Assembly: GCA_963920665.1 (NCBI GenBank)
Contig: OY987270.1
Coordinates: 620,001 to 684,000 of the forward strand
DNA length: 64,000 nucleotides
Direction of reading: 5' to 3'
From: Straminergon stramineum
Lineage: Eukaryota; Streptophyta; Bryopsida; Hypnales; Calliergonaceae
Positions within the stretch are counted from its first letter, which is position 1. Each line of letters opens with the position of its first letter. Both the position numbers and the translations under genes were made by a program. This document shows, piece by piece, positions 48,131-60,935 of the stretch. The notes under the pieces are model-generated. The model was not told the DNA's origin. It made no database searches and was given only the letters and a program-made list of their open reading frames with translations.

Positions 48131-49448
48131 ATAAACTTTGACTTTTAATATGGAACACTAAATGAAGACTACAACTCAAAGATTTTTATTGAAGTGAAGC
48201 TAATTGACTTCGAATTTAAAGACTAAAAAGTAAAAAAGAAGCTCAAGTGTGCAATATTTATGACAAAAATCCTTTTAAAAACTATGGAATGGTAATCACT
48301 AAAACAAAACTCTTTTATAAATAACTTTGCCATGAGATTGAAAAATGTCAATTCTAATGATGAAAATGTTTAAGAAAGTATACTCTATCGTTCAAAATAA
48401 TTCATTTTTGAATTTAAGATAAAATTGAATTCAAGAATTAATTTCACAAGATGTTAATGCTACCATTAAAAACATTGTTGCCCGCAATATAAATATCTTG
48501 AATATGGCATCTCTCTAGTTAGAATGGAATGAATTAACCCTTACATATCTAATGCACCACAATTTGGCTCATATTTAGGAAAATATAAATTGAACGCATT
48601 GCCTTATTCAACAAGTATTTCAAATGCAAGAGCATTAAGATATAACAATGGTCTATGTTACAAGTTTGCAACCTATACTCTCTCTACAATGGCTAATGCA
48701 ATCCCATCCTCTCAATCCCCCCCCCCCCCTCAAATATTGTGAGAACCAATATCACTTGCATGTTTGTCAAATTGTTGATATTTTAAATTCTATAAATGTC
48801 AATTTCCTTCAATTTTTGTGTACAACATTTTGAAATGATGTATACCAACATGCCAATGCACAAATTTTTTTTTCAAAGTTAAGAAAAAATTGACAAAAGA
48901 TAAAATAATTCCAAATTATGGTGAACAAAACCAAGTTTTAGACATGTCTAACTTTGAAATTAATTTTCTTTCTAATCACAACTAATTTATTCTCCAAACT
49001 TCCATAATAATGTGTAGTATGTTGCACACTACAACTTTGGTATGTCCACTTTTGGACTTGTATATTGATGCTTATGGTATGATTGTTTGAATGAAAATGT
49101 TTCAAAATTGTACTCACTTTTGATTGTCATTGTCATTGTAATAACTTGGTTACTTTATTTATATATAAATAAAATTTTCAAATGAAAAACTTTACAATGA
49201 GGAGCTTCGCAAAAAACGGATATTTTTTATAATTCCTAAAAATAGAGTCCAGAATTATGATTTAAATGTCAATATCTTTTTCCTTGTATGTTTCATTCTT
49301 TTTCTCTCTATATATGAAATTAACTTGTTTTATTTTTCATAGATGAAATTTGTGTCACATATGAGTGATGATTTCTTCAAATGTTTTTGTTGAAATTTGA
49401 AATTACTATGAAATTTCAAAGAAAAAAGGAATAAAATTATAGTTGTTT
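48131..49448. other. AT-rich stretch; contains a 13-C run
   Basis: No gene or paired termini recognised. A run of 13 C lies at 48717-48729. Confidence 0.45.
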
Positions 49449-50825
49449 CACTAGAAGAAAAGGAGTTTTTCTTACTACATTTACAACTATTTTTCAGCCA
49501 TAGAGGACATGTGCAACTGGTGCTAATCTAGGGAGTTATAATCATTTTAAAGAAGTTGTTCTTGAGAACATAGTCATAAAGGAGAAGGGTGTTATTTCTC
49601 ACTAGTTGAATTAATTGAAAGTTCATCAACAAGTTTTGCCAATGTGTTCAATGTTGTAGCATTCACTTCAACATCGTCACATCTACTCAGCATTCCCACC
49701 ACTATATGCCATCCTATACATGTGCCATTTTCAACTATGGAAGTTGAAAAGTAGTTAGACTTGGATGCCTAGTATATTGTAAATTGCACACTTAAAGGTA
49801 CAAATCCCTTCTAACTTCTTTAATACCTACTATTGGGTTTTGTCTTTCAACACATTCATACATTACAAACCAAAGTCCACCTAATCATCTAAATTTGTAA
49901 TTAATAGCACAAAGTAATTCACAAGTTTTCAACAATATAAATTAAAGGATTCAAAATAAAAATGGTCACAAAAGAATAGGTAATATGCAAGTTATAACAA
50001 TGGAAGAGAACAAGTACTATCTTGTGATAACAAGGAGCATGAGCAACTATGACAAGGAAATCACATCATGCTATGAAGGAGAATATAAGCATATATTAGG
50101 AAAAGAAGAAGCAACAACAACAAGGGGCAAGAACAAGTTAGAGTGTAAAGTAGCAACAACAAGAAGCAAGTGCAATGAAGAGGCAGCGAAGGGGTTCCCT
50201 ACTTAACTTTTAAGAGGAATCCTAAAATCTTGACCATCAATCTTTAGATAAAATCTTTAGCTGCCATGTTATATTATTTGCCATGACTACTCAATGAATA
50301 TTATACAATTGCCCCACAACTACAACAATACATTGCACAAGGATGTTAAAATGCTATTAGGTTAGTTGTTTTGAAGCGGAATTATAGTTGTTTTCTTAAT
50401 TATTGTTGTGTCTTTTTCAATTGATGATTGATACAATAGAATCCTCCTTAGATTCAAAAGTCATTTACAATTGTAGTTTTTGTGCAACTGTGGTTGCAAC
50501 CATTTTCTAGTCAAAGTTAGTTCTTTTGTAATTGTACATTGACATGATGGATTCCATGGAGTGGAGATTTGTCCAAATCAAAAATTCTGATAAATATTGG
50601 ATAGACAATAGCTCACATTAATTTTTGAATTTGAACTTTGTTACACTCTCATAACCCCACACTTTATTCTACGACTGCTTAATTCTACGACTACAATTAA
50701 AACAATGTATAGGTAAGATTTGGTATCCGTAACAATGGTTGCAAACAATGATTGTAGTCAAAGGGTAGTCATATAGGACACTTAGTCCTTTTACCGGTTG
50801 TGGCAGACAAGTTTTCTTTCTAATG
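49449..50825. mobile_element. Probable CACTA element with TTT duplication
   Basis: The left end CACTAGAAGAAAAGG and the right end TTTTCTTTCTAATG are inverted repeats with a C-to-T change in the outermost motif and a one-base indel. TTT flanks both sides (49446-49448, 50826-50828). Both subterminal zones contain words of the type ACAACT, ACAATTGTAGTTTTTG and GACTACAATT. The left end is nearly the same as that of the nested MITE at 15276. The internal frame at 49985-50206 (73 aa) is Lys/Glu/Thr-rich and unlike a transposase. Confidence 0.5.
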
Positions 50826-50828
50826 TTT

Positions 50829-53673
50829 TAAAATTTATCCACCAATTTGTATTAAAGCATCAAATATCATAGTATAAACTAAAGGATTTGGTCAGTTTAT
50901 ATTTAAAAAAATAATAGGTCATACTTCTTGAACTTTGAATTGCAAAAGAAAATCCAATTTTAGGATTCATTTTTATTTAAATTTAATTACAAACTATGAT
51001 TAATAAGCTCCATGTTTTTTAAGAATATACACTTTTTTTAAAGTCATTTTGATGGCTGAAATTGGTGTCAAGCACAAAATTAGGGTAGAAACATATTGGT
51101 TATAAAGCCTCTTTATAGATTGACGGGAAAATTTGATTACATCTTTAGGAAGCAATGGGACACAACAATCACAAGACAAGTAATGTGTTAATGAACTTAT
51201 TGTTATAACACAACTTAATTATACATCTTAGGGATACAACAAGTTAAGGGACAAGTACATCTAATATAGCATAATACATTGGCATAAAAACAATCAAGTA
51301 GAACCCAATATGAAGTAATTGATTTATTTGGTGCCAATGATATAAGATGTAAGAATTAGCTTTATTTATAATTGAGCTATACATGAAGATTTTGTAACAA
51401 GCATGTAAAGATGCACGAGTGGAAGCTTCCTTATATATGTTAACATTAATTTACTTTGATATCTATTGTGTACTTGTAATTGGTAATGGAAAATTATTTT
51501 ATTTTTCAGAAATCAAACGCCCCAATGCAATAAAATCCACCTCTTGAAGTATTGCTTGTTTCCAAATTTATAATGAAATTGAAATTTCATTACATGTCCC
51601 TTCATGGCATCATCATTTTCTTCTTCTCCAAATAGAATTCAATCACTTTAAAATATAAATAATTATGGATAATGAATTTTTTTATAATTTTCTAAAATGG
51701 TCTAATATGCTAATGATGAAGCTATTTATGATAATGGTTTATAAATTATTCCCAAAAAATTCCAAAAAATTCTACTGTATATTCTATAGCTATGAATAGA
51801 TGCTACTTGATACCTAAAGGTCCAACACTGAGGGCATTGAAATTCTTTCAAATGAAAATGCATTTTAGAGTCACTATTCCACTTTTGCACAAGAACCTTG
51901 AGTTGTTATTTGGAGTTAGTGTCAAACCAATACAAGCCAAATATGAATTATTTTTTCCATAAGAAGTCACATTTCATTTTCTTTAATCCAATGTTCTTTG
52001 AGTGGATGGTTCTTGCTTGTGAAGCCATCTTAACCTCCATAGGCTCAAAGTCTTGGAATGGATTTTTTAGGATTTAGGATTGATTTCTACAATGTCAAGT
52101 TTTATAGCAATATTTTTAACTTTTTTTTATTAGAAGGTGTAGAAATGTACAAGCTTTATAGGGATACAATTTATAATTGAACCTTGAGAAAAAATCACTA
52201 AATAATATTAAAAAATGATTTAAAAGATCATTTAGAGTAAGTCAATATCTACAAAGAGAACATTGATTCATTTAATGTTGATTTGTGAGGTTAAAATTAC
52301 TACAAGGATTTTTGTTTTGCAAATCATTACAGTACCTCATAGAAAAAATATGATGTGATGTTTTTTATTTAATTAAATTTTTACCACTTTCAAAAATAGA
52401 CTGTGAATTTAGTTTAAATTATTGGCAACAACATTGTCACAATTGGGATTTTTTTATTCTATACTCTCTAGAATAACTAATTATTTGGATTTTCAATTTG
52501 TCTCATACTCCATCTATTCTAATGTTTTTTGAAGATGAAAAATTATTTAAAGGGGGAGGGGTCCTACATATTCTCAATTCAATTCTTAGAGTGTATTAAG
52601 AAAAAATTCAAGTCTCATTAGAGCAAAATCTTAAGCCAAAAGAATCCAAAGTTTATGGACCTTGTTTGAGATCTTGCTAAATTGTATTTCTTTTTTACTT
52701 CAATAGCTATAATCTTGCATTTCACAGAATCAATGATACAAATTTTCTTACCATACAATATCCTTAGAGCTATAAAACAAGATCCTATTATTTGATGCCC
52801 AAATTTTTTTTACTTATTTTATTTTCCTCTTAACATTAGAAATGGCAATTTTGGAGTGGATATTCATGAAACATGGTCATATCTGTTTTGAATTTCCCAA
52901 ATGCAACTAATCCTTCTATACCTTGTTGGACTCTCTACATGTTAGTCTTGTGTAAAACTTCTTGAGGGTATGCCAAAAAAATAAGCTAACATGTTTGTTG
53001 ACCTCCTAAACTCCTTAAAAAACAAATGGTACTCCAATTTCCAAAATTGTGAAGATTTACAAAATGCAACTTAGAATAATAATTTAATGAAGGCTTTCAA
53101 ATAAAAGTAGAAAAACACGATCCATAGATTTTACCCATGTAGTTGGATCTACTATTGCACTAATCAATTTATTAATAAAATTTTAAGCAAAAAATCAAGT
53201 AAATTCAAAATTAATTTTAGATTGACTATTTGTAATGACCACATGATTTTTTTCTTCTTTAAATTCAAAACCTTAATTTCTAATTATGTTGATTTTTAAT
53301 ATTTTTATTTTACTTATTTATTGAAGTCACTTTTCAAGGGTCATTTTTAGAATTGAAAAAGTTGTTTCTTAAAGTGAAACATACCGTTATCCATTGAAAA
53401 TATCCAAACATATTCTATATCCATTGAATATAGAATATGTCCAAACAAAGTATTTAAAATCTATATTGTACAAATGTTAAAGATCTAACACAAAAATCTA
53501 CTAAAAAGGAATGAAGAAAATACAATTATGTGTATTTGCAACGTCTTTCCTTTCATCCACTTTCAAAATTTGAACATCTAGTCCTACCGGGGTTAATAAT
53601 TGTGTCCCCTATCTATACATGTTAAACTATATAGACTAAAATGTTGAACAAATGTTGATATATGACACTATCA
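50829..53673. other. AT-rich stretch with one class B-like fragment
   Basis: No frames of note. The segment about 52690-52885 (AAGATCCTATT, then GAAATGGCAATTTTGGAGTG) follows the end of class B elements in reverse orientation, but TTAA-flanked termini are not preserved. Confidence 0.4.
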
Positions 53674-53677
53674 TTAA

Positions 53678-54538
53678 CCCCTAAAGGAACATTGTCCCTT
53701 TGAGGGACAAATGGGATTCTGGGCAGGCACTTATGGTCTCAATTTTTGTCCTGATTTTTTGAAACTTTTCATGAAGATAGAAAAATTGATTATCTTTCTG
53801 GGAATATAGTTTTTTTCATTTGGTGCTTGGGAGCAAAGGTTATGCCCAAATAAGCTCAAAACAAAGGAGAGGGGCCAACAAAAAAATTCCAAAATTTGAA
53901 GTTAATTAAATTTTTTTCCCTCGTAGATTATATTTTTGTCTACATGAAAGCTTTGATTCATTCCAATTGGATTTATTGTGAGAAAGTTATGGACAATCTT
54001 GTTTTTTAGGCAATTAGAGCATCTTCTTGAAAAATTAACTTATAGAATTCATTTTTTAATGAAATTTTTACAATTTAAAAAAAAAGGTCCATATGGTTAA
54101 ATTTTCTTGCTAGAAAAATCTCACCATTGGGATTAGTGCATTTTCATTCCATCTAAGAGATGTTAATAATTTATATATTTCTTCCATCTTGTACCTATTT
54201 CTACTTAACAATTTTTTAAAGAATAAAAATAATTTTTTTTGTATTTTATTTTTTTTCCTAGACTCTCAACTCAATTCTCCACCATAAAGATTTAAAGCTC
54301 AAAATTTTGTACTACAAAAAATTAAAGTTAAGAGGGTTCAAAGTCAAATAACTTAGTCCTGCAATGTGTGCCGTCCAAATTTCTAAAAAAAGTTCCACAT
54401 TCTCATGCTAGTTAGGTGTAAGATCCTATAGTTAGATGTGGAGAAAAAAATAAAAATTTCAATTTTATTTGCTCTTTGCTACAGAAATGGTAGTTTTGAG
54501 TGTTTTTCCGCATAAAAAAAGCCTTGGTCCTTTAAGGG
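53678..54538 (-). mobile_element. Class D piggyBac-like element (861 bp)
   Basis: TTAA at 53674-53677 and 54539-54542. Ends CCCCTAAAGGAAC and GGTCCTTTAAGGG. A palindrome GTCCCT-TTG-AGGGAC (53694-53708) lies 16 bp inside the left end. In reverse orientation the body matches 63028-63941. No coding potential. Confidence 0.8.
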
Positions 54539-54542
54539 TTAA

Positions 54543-55547
54543 GATGATCAATACTATGTAAGGTAGTGTGCTAAAAAATCGTCCATTTCAGGGTTGTTGG
54601 GCCTTTTTGATGGCCTTTAGATACCCCTAAATATTTACCCCTGTTTTTCACTTGAAGAAAAATTGATGCGGAATCTAATACAAGTGGTTTCATATTTTTT
54701 GGAGCATTTATGAATTACTTATGAATTTCCAAAGAATTTTGTAGTAGGCACCTATTCTTGATTATAGGCCTTGCAAAACCCACACCCATGCAGTGTGAAA
54801 AAAGATATGGCTTGACCAAAAACAAGCATTGTAGAATTCAAAAAGTAATACATAAGGTTCCTAAATGCAACTATTAATAAACTTAAATGGACCCTAAATT
54901 CCTTTAACATTTGTAAGAAGGCAATTGGGCAATCAATTCTCATTTAGAAAAATCAAGTAAACACATTGTGGCTTTGAAATGGACCCTCTCTGGCTCTTAT
55001 TCCATCCATTGGCAAAGTATAAATCAATACCTAACAAATCATAATTATGCTCTCACATTGTTGGTAGTCCATTTTAGAACCACTTACTACCCATTTTAGA
55101 GGTACCTACAGGGCTATTTGAAAAAGATGGTGGCAATAACAACATACTACTATATAGTGACCTTTAAGAATTTGTATTGTTGCTCCCAAAGTGTACGTTA
55201 CATACGGATAGTAGGTACTCATAGACCTTCTCAATAATTTCCTAGCCCAAGCCCCTTGCATGGCAACAATTGTCCTTCAAATCTAATTTTAGCTAATTTC
55301 ATTCTATATTATTTCAATTGGGTATTTATAGAATGAATGGAAGACAAGAAGTTTGAGGCCTCTCCAAAAATGGTACTAAACTTTGAGAGTGCTAAGTTTA
55401 GCAAACAACGATTCAGGTGATCATAGTACTAATTACTTCATGAGAGAAAAAAGAAGAATAACTCCAATTTTTAAAACTAACATAGATGGTTCTAGTCTTT
55501 TGCAGTGGTTTTGCTAGTTATGCCATGGGGCATAAGGTAGTTTGTTC
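54543..55547. other. AT-rich stretch, nothing recognised
   Basis: No gene, array or paired termini seen in this 1 kb. Confidence 0.45.
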
Positions 55548-55551
55548 TTAA

Positions 55552-56192
55552 TTCCTAAATGCCCGAGACACCAAATTCTAATATTGACAATACTTGAAGT
55601 TAAATAAAATCTAACCAATTTATTATATTTATTATTTTATATTTTTGAAAAATTCTTTTTGAAGTCTAATTTTAGCATCAATTATTTGAGTATGAAAATG
55701 AATGATTATGATTTTTCTATTCAAGATTTTGTGCAAGGGTGTCCATTGTAAATCTTGATTTTCTAGTATTGAGAGCTCTTAGAAATGAGCCTCAATTACA
55801 TTAGAACTTGGAAAAAGATGACATTAAAAATTCATTTAATAAAATAGTAGAGTAGATTTTGAGAAGCCATAAATTGATTGGAGTTATTCATGTTATGCCC
55901 TTTAACCTCAAATTTTTTTGTTGACCAATTTTTTAGGGTTGACATGTAAAAAGAGGATTGAAAGACTTCAAATCATTTTCACACCTTCACACCTTCATAA
56001 TCAAATATGATGATCTTTCAATTCATAAGTGATATTGTTGTGTTTTCTTTTTCCATGTGATCTCTAACATGTCAAAATTGAACTTGCATGATTACAATTT
56101 TAAAAAATGAGAAAGCTTATCAAAATTTTGACTTTTTTGTTTAATTTAGAGCCAATTCCAAGAAGCTCAAAAAACCCTTGGTCATCTAGGGG
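55552..56192 (+). mobile_element. Diverged class C-like piggyBac-like element (641 bp)
   Basis: TTAA at 55548-55551 and 56193-56196. The left end TTCCTAAATGCCCGAGACACC resembles the class C start, and the right end GGTCATCTAGGGG matches the class C end at 16871-16879. The interior differs from the other class C copies. Confidence 0.65.
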
Positions 56193-56487
56193 TTAAAACA
56201 ACCATTTAAGAGTTGATTGCATTTGGGGGGAAGCTAAACTCCTTGGACCAATTTTCAGTAAATTTTTGCAAGAAGAACAATGGAATTGGCATCTAACCCA
56301 AGTCATTTTAAGATACTTTTTGGACCTTTGTAGAATTGGTTATGAAGTTTTGAAGCTAAAATGGAGGGGTCACTAGAAGCAACCACCTCCTAAAATGTTT
56401 ACTATTGGTCTATTGAAGAAAGCAAAATGTACCCTTATGTTAGTAGTTGCTATTAGGGTACAATCACTTTTAGAGTTGACTAACTTA

Positions 56488-57519
56488 CCCCATAAAGTTT
56501 TTTCATGTTTAGAGGCCCAAAACAACTTCAAAATACTACTCTTCAAAGCAAGGCTAAAATCTTCATCTATATTTATTTTTTAGCAAACCCAACTATAGGA
56601 TCCTTTAGTTATCTTGTTAGAGTACACAACTAATTGTTGTTTCCAGGTACAATTGTTGGTTAACATTTCTTCTATTTCATCAATATGAGAAGCAAATTGT
56701 TGCCTTCTAGGGCTTCCGAAAGGTGGTACCCTAAAAAGACAACGGAGAACCCTCCTAAAATTTCAAAATAAAAAACCTTACCAATTGCAAGATCATGATG
56801 CTTGGAGTTCAAAAAGAAATATTTTCAATTGTTCTCAAATGGTTAGATTTCATCTTTCAAACATTTTACCCAAGAATGTGGAGATCCTACAATTTGCAAT
56901 ACCCTATAATATATTGAAGAAATAATTTGGAGATACATACAAAAAATTTTAACAAAAGAATTATTTCATAAGCATGCTTGAAAAAAATTAATAAGTAGAA
57001 AGAAGTGGAGAATGATTTAAAATACTAAATTGTTAGGAATTTAGTTATGGAATTGAAAAATGCCAATTCCAATGGTTGTAATGCTATACAATCTAGTACT
57101 ATATATCCTATGATTTTATTTTTTTTCAAAAAATTTGAAAGTTGAGTTAAGTAAAGGACTTCAAAGTATATTTAAGTGAAGAAATTCCATAATTGCCCGC
57201 AAACAAAAACCCTTCGTAACTTTCATTCTCATCCATCAAAATGGAATGATTCAAAGTTGTGCACGTTTATGAAAATCTAGAAAATCAATTTCAATTTTTT
57301 TTTTAAAAGTGATTTTTTTTGAGTTGAGAAAGAAACTAAATTTCATACAATAACTTTTTGACCATGTAGTCAAAAGTTATGAAATTTTTTGTGCCTTAAA
57401 GGTATTCCTTAATCATATGTTTTTTAAACATTTCAAAGCAAAAAAAATGAAAATTCCATCTCGAGTGAGTTGCCCAAATTTTCTATGTTGCCAAAAAATG
57501 ATGTTTAGTCCTTTAGGGG
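56488..57519 (+). mobile_element. Class B piggyBac-like element, long form (1032 bp)
   Basis: It starts CCCCATAAAG after CTTA and ends AGTCCTTTAGGGG before TTGT, so both target sites are altered. The right two thirds follow the class B reference (for example CATGTAGTCAAAAGTTATGA near 57363). The left third matches the copy at 34983-35766 in reverse. The changed right flank coincides with the start of the LTR-like region. Confidence 0.7.
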
Positions 57520-57520
57520 T

Positions 57521-59720
57521 TGTTGAAAGTGGGCTCATGTACCCATGGGTGGATAAACTTCACAAGGGGTGCTATAGGTCCTAGTAGCAATTGCATTCTC
57601 ATGTGGACCTAGTAGGTGGGGAGTGATACAATAAGAATTCCACACATTTTGATTCCTCCAAGATTGACTAATCTCAACCAATGGGGTTGTACACCAATAT
57701 CAGTGGAACATGGAGTCTTCATTTTCTACTAATTGATGATCGGTGGGACAGTTGGTGTCACGACAGTCATTTAGAGGCATGCCCATGCCACCTTGGTGAG
57801 CAAGGGGGACGTTGGGGGTGACTCCTCAAGCCTTGCAAGAGATGGGGTGAGTGGGACTAGAAGTCCCGAGTGATTAGAACGTTGTAGTGCTTTGATTCGG
57901 ACGAATTGGAGGGCGTGTCACACATGCTTAGAAAGCTTGTGAGAAGACACGTCCATGGGTTCAAATAATGCAGGAATCCAAGTTGTGAGTCAAAAGTTCT
58001 GGCTCCTCAAAGTTGGCAATGTCCTAGCCGCGTCCCACGGCATGGGGACGTGGAAAACAAGGTTTGGGAGGAATCCTTTGATACAAATAGGGCATGCCAC
58101 ATATCATTGGAAAGCTAACAAGACAAACTTTCTAGAATGCTAAGGCTTATGAAGAGATGAGCTATGAGCTAAAAGTTATGGGCATTCAAAGAGGGTAGAG
58201 TCCTGGAGAACTACACCTCCTGGGGACTTGTACCTTTGGAGTACCATAACTTCGTCAATACTTGTCGTATTGGGAAAAGTAAATAGTCCACAGTGATCTA
58301 AAAGAAATACAAATTACGAAAATAGGCTTGCACTTGGAATTTTGAGCTCTGAGCTAGAAGTTATCCCGATGGAAAGATTGAGAGTCTTTTGGTGTCTGGT
58401 TTTAGGGAAACTACTTGGAAATGGGTGGTCTTCCAAGATAGGGAGTATCTTGGGGTTTCTGGTGACCTCTAGCATAGGGGGGCTACCGAATCTTGTAGAG
58501 AGTACTATGAGGAGGAATGGTCTCCATTCTCCCTTCCGGATGGTGCCATGATGAGTGAAAGTGGTGAGATTGGTGTTGGAGCCTCACTACCACTTGTGTG
58601 TTACTGTGGAGTGCTCGTGCACTCCTTGATACCAGTTGGGTGGTGTCCCACTCTACACTAGGACATGGTGTAAGTCCCATTTGGTGAGTTTTGATTAGTG
58701 AGTCCTGAGATGAGTTGAATTGGGCCTAATGGGGAGTTGGGTTCCATTTAAGGGTTGTTAGGACCGGTGTAGAGTAGTGCCTTTATCGAGTGCTTGGACA
58801 TCGATGGAAGTTCCACCCCATGTCATCAAATGACATGCCCAATGTCTTTTGGGAGTTAAGTGTTGGGAGTCATGGAGGAATGAGGACCCCCGTGACTTGA
58901 ATTGGAATCTAACATTGTGGATGCGTGGCATGTGAAGTGTTAGGAGAGCGTGACCCTTGGTATCACTAAAGAGTTAAGTGCTTGGAGAAGTACTAGGAGG
59001 TGAGCTTAAGGTAGTAATTGTCACTAAAGGGCGCAACAATCAGTGGAGCCTCTTCTATCTCATTACTTCAATTAGCACAAAGCGCACCCCCCGGTCTCAT
59101 ATCTAAGTTGGTCCTAGAGGCCTCTTTATATGTATTAGTCATCAAATAAACTTTAGAGGAAATGCTACAATTGAAAATAGGAATTGCACTTTCATGTGGA
59201 CCCAGTAGGTAGGAAAGTATACACTAAGAAATCCACACGTATTGGATTCCTTCAAGGTTGTCTAATTTCTACCAATGGGGTTCTCCACTGACATCGATGA
59301 AACTTCAACTCCTCCTTTCTTTCATGCCTACCCTCGCAAGACAATCCATTAAGCCTGTTTCGTCTTAATACTTGAATTAGGTGGAGAGCTACCCACCGGG
59401 ACAGTCTATAAGCATGCCTTAAGTGAGAGGGATGCACTATTGCGGGTGTGCAATGCAAAAGTGTCTCAGCCCTATTTGGAGTTTGTGTAGGCCTTGGAAT
59501 CCTACCAAATACCACTTCTACACACTTGAATGTCATTCCCACCTAGAAAAGATTGCCTCACTCTCAGCTAAGAGTAGTTCCAATGCAATATGGAAATACA
59601 TATGCCATGTGCATGATGAGGGAGGGGGGTGTACTAAAAAAACACGCACCAATGCAACCGGCATTAATCACTGTTCATTTCCGGGCCTGTTATTTTCCAT
59701 CCCCGGCTCAACATTTTGAA
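57521..59720. mobile_element. LTR-like non-coding repeat region, unclassified
   Basis: About 2.2 kb, much less AT-rich than its flanks. It starts TGTTGAAAG directly at the end of a class B element. A segment of about 150 bp at 57560-57710 recurs in direct orientation at about 59147-59300 (shared ATTGCA.TTTCATGTGGAC, CCTAGTAGGTGG-like and CAATGGGGTT words). Phrases such as GAGCTAAAAGTTATGGGCAT and CATAACTTCGTCAATAC are of the kind often seen in long plant LTRs. No gag-pol frame is present; frames do not exceed 98 aa. It may be a solo or partial LTR of an unrecognised retroelement. Confidence 0.4.
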
Positions 59721-60507
59721 TGAATATGAAGAGCCCGCGAGGTGGCACACTATAGCCAAAGTCAACAATGTCATCCCTTTTCAACCTTGTTTTACATACT
59801 AATATATCCGAGCTCTCCTATTTTGCATGAAAGGTCTATGTTTAATGTAAAATCTTTCTTCTCTTTCTTTTTATAATGCAGTAAAGGTTCATTTGCAATT
59901 TGGATTGCTAGCTTTGCACTAGGGTATTTTGTTTTTAAAGTTGAAGGAACCTCATTTGTTCCAAAAAAAAAAAAGTTGAAGGAACCAAATGAGGTCCAAG
60001 TAACTCCTCTTCAAAATTTGGATATTGTGCTTGTAATAGTATGCGCATTGGCTTGCTCTGAAGATAGTGAGTGCTTCCCCGGTTAGAGCACTAGCTAATA
60101 TTAAATGCCAGGGCACAACTACCAAAATTACTCCCACTATGGGCCTGAGTCAGGTTGTTGGAACTTTCTAATAGGGCTTTTTGGAGGGCTTATTTGGTGC
60201 CAAATTGCACCAAAAAAGATTAGGCCACAAAATAGAAAAAAAATGTGAAGTCTTTGTCAAAATAGAAAAAAAAATATTGGATGAAATCACCAGATTGTGG
60301 ATGAAAAGAGAATTACCAACATGTGATATGTGCTAATGTGATATTTTCTATCTAATATGTGAATGAATGTTGAAATTTGGATCATCACTATAACACTTTA
60401 TATCGCCACTTTGGCACTTCATAAAAAATGACAAAAAAAGGGAAGTTCCTAGTGACGATTGGCAAGCGAGAGGGTGAAGAACAACAAGTTAGGATTTGTT
60501 TTTATGG
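59721..60507. other. Stretch without a gene; small inverted and direct repeats
   Basis: AAAGTTGAAGGAACC occurs twice (59936 and 59972), separated by a 12-A run, and GGAACCTCATTTGTTCC is a near palindrome. A small hairpin TTGGTGC..GCACCAA lies at about 60194-60212. No coding signal. Confidence 0.4.
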
Positions 60508-60560
60508 GGTTTTTTGACACAAATGAAACGGAATTTCATTGCAAACATAGAAATATATAG
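60508..60560 (-). mobile_element. LINE-like 3' tail
   Basis: On the minus strand, TATATTTCTATGTTTGCAATG continues to AAATTCCGTTTCATTTGTG and TCAAAAAACCCCATAAAAAC. The core is shared with 44641-44692. A strongly truncated LINE 3' end is the best reading. Confidence 0.5.
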
Positions 60561-60935
60561 CAACCAGCTGCAAGCAGCCTGACGGGGACAAGTTAGGGTT
60601 GATGCCGTATGTTAGGGCCCCAGGAACTGAATGGGGGCAAATTGTGGGAGAAACTCCATCATCTCCAGCGGACTACAGTAAATTAAAGTTAACTGTAACT
60701 GGTGTGCACGGAGCCAGTACAAGCCAGTACAAGCCATGCCAACTAACTCCGTCCATGCAGAGTTGGGTATGGAGCCATGTCAGGGATCACGGTACAGGGC
60801 AGAGCATCTCCCAGCAAAGTTTAATCTGACTGCAGTACAGTAGTGTGCCCTGTGCCGTTGTCACAGCCAAAATAAAAGTAAAAGTTCTGGTTCCCCGGCC
60901 CATGCAGCTTGTGGCTGGGTCTTTATATTTTATTT
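60561..60935. other. GC-richer island, no supportable gene
   Basis: It contains GCCAGTACAA repeated twice (60713-60733) and the same balanced composition as the other islands. A frame of 76 aa (60599-60829) has no recognised motif. Confidence 0.35.
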
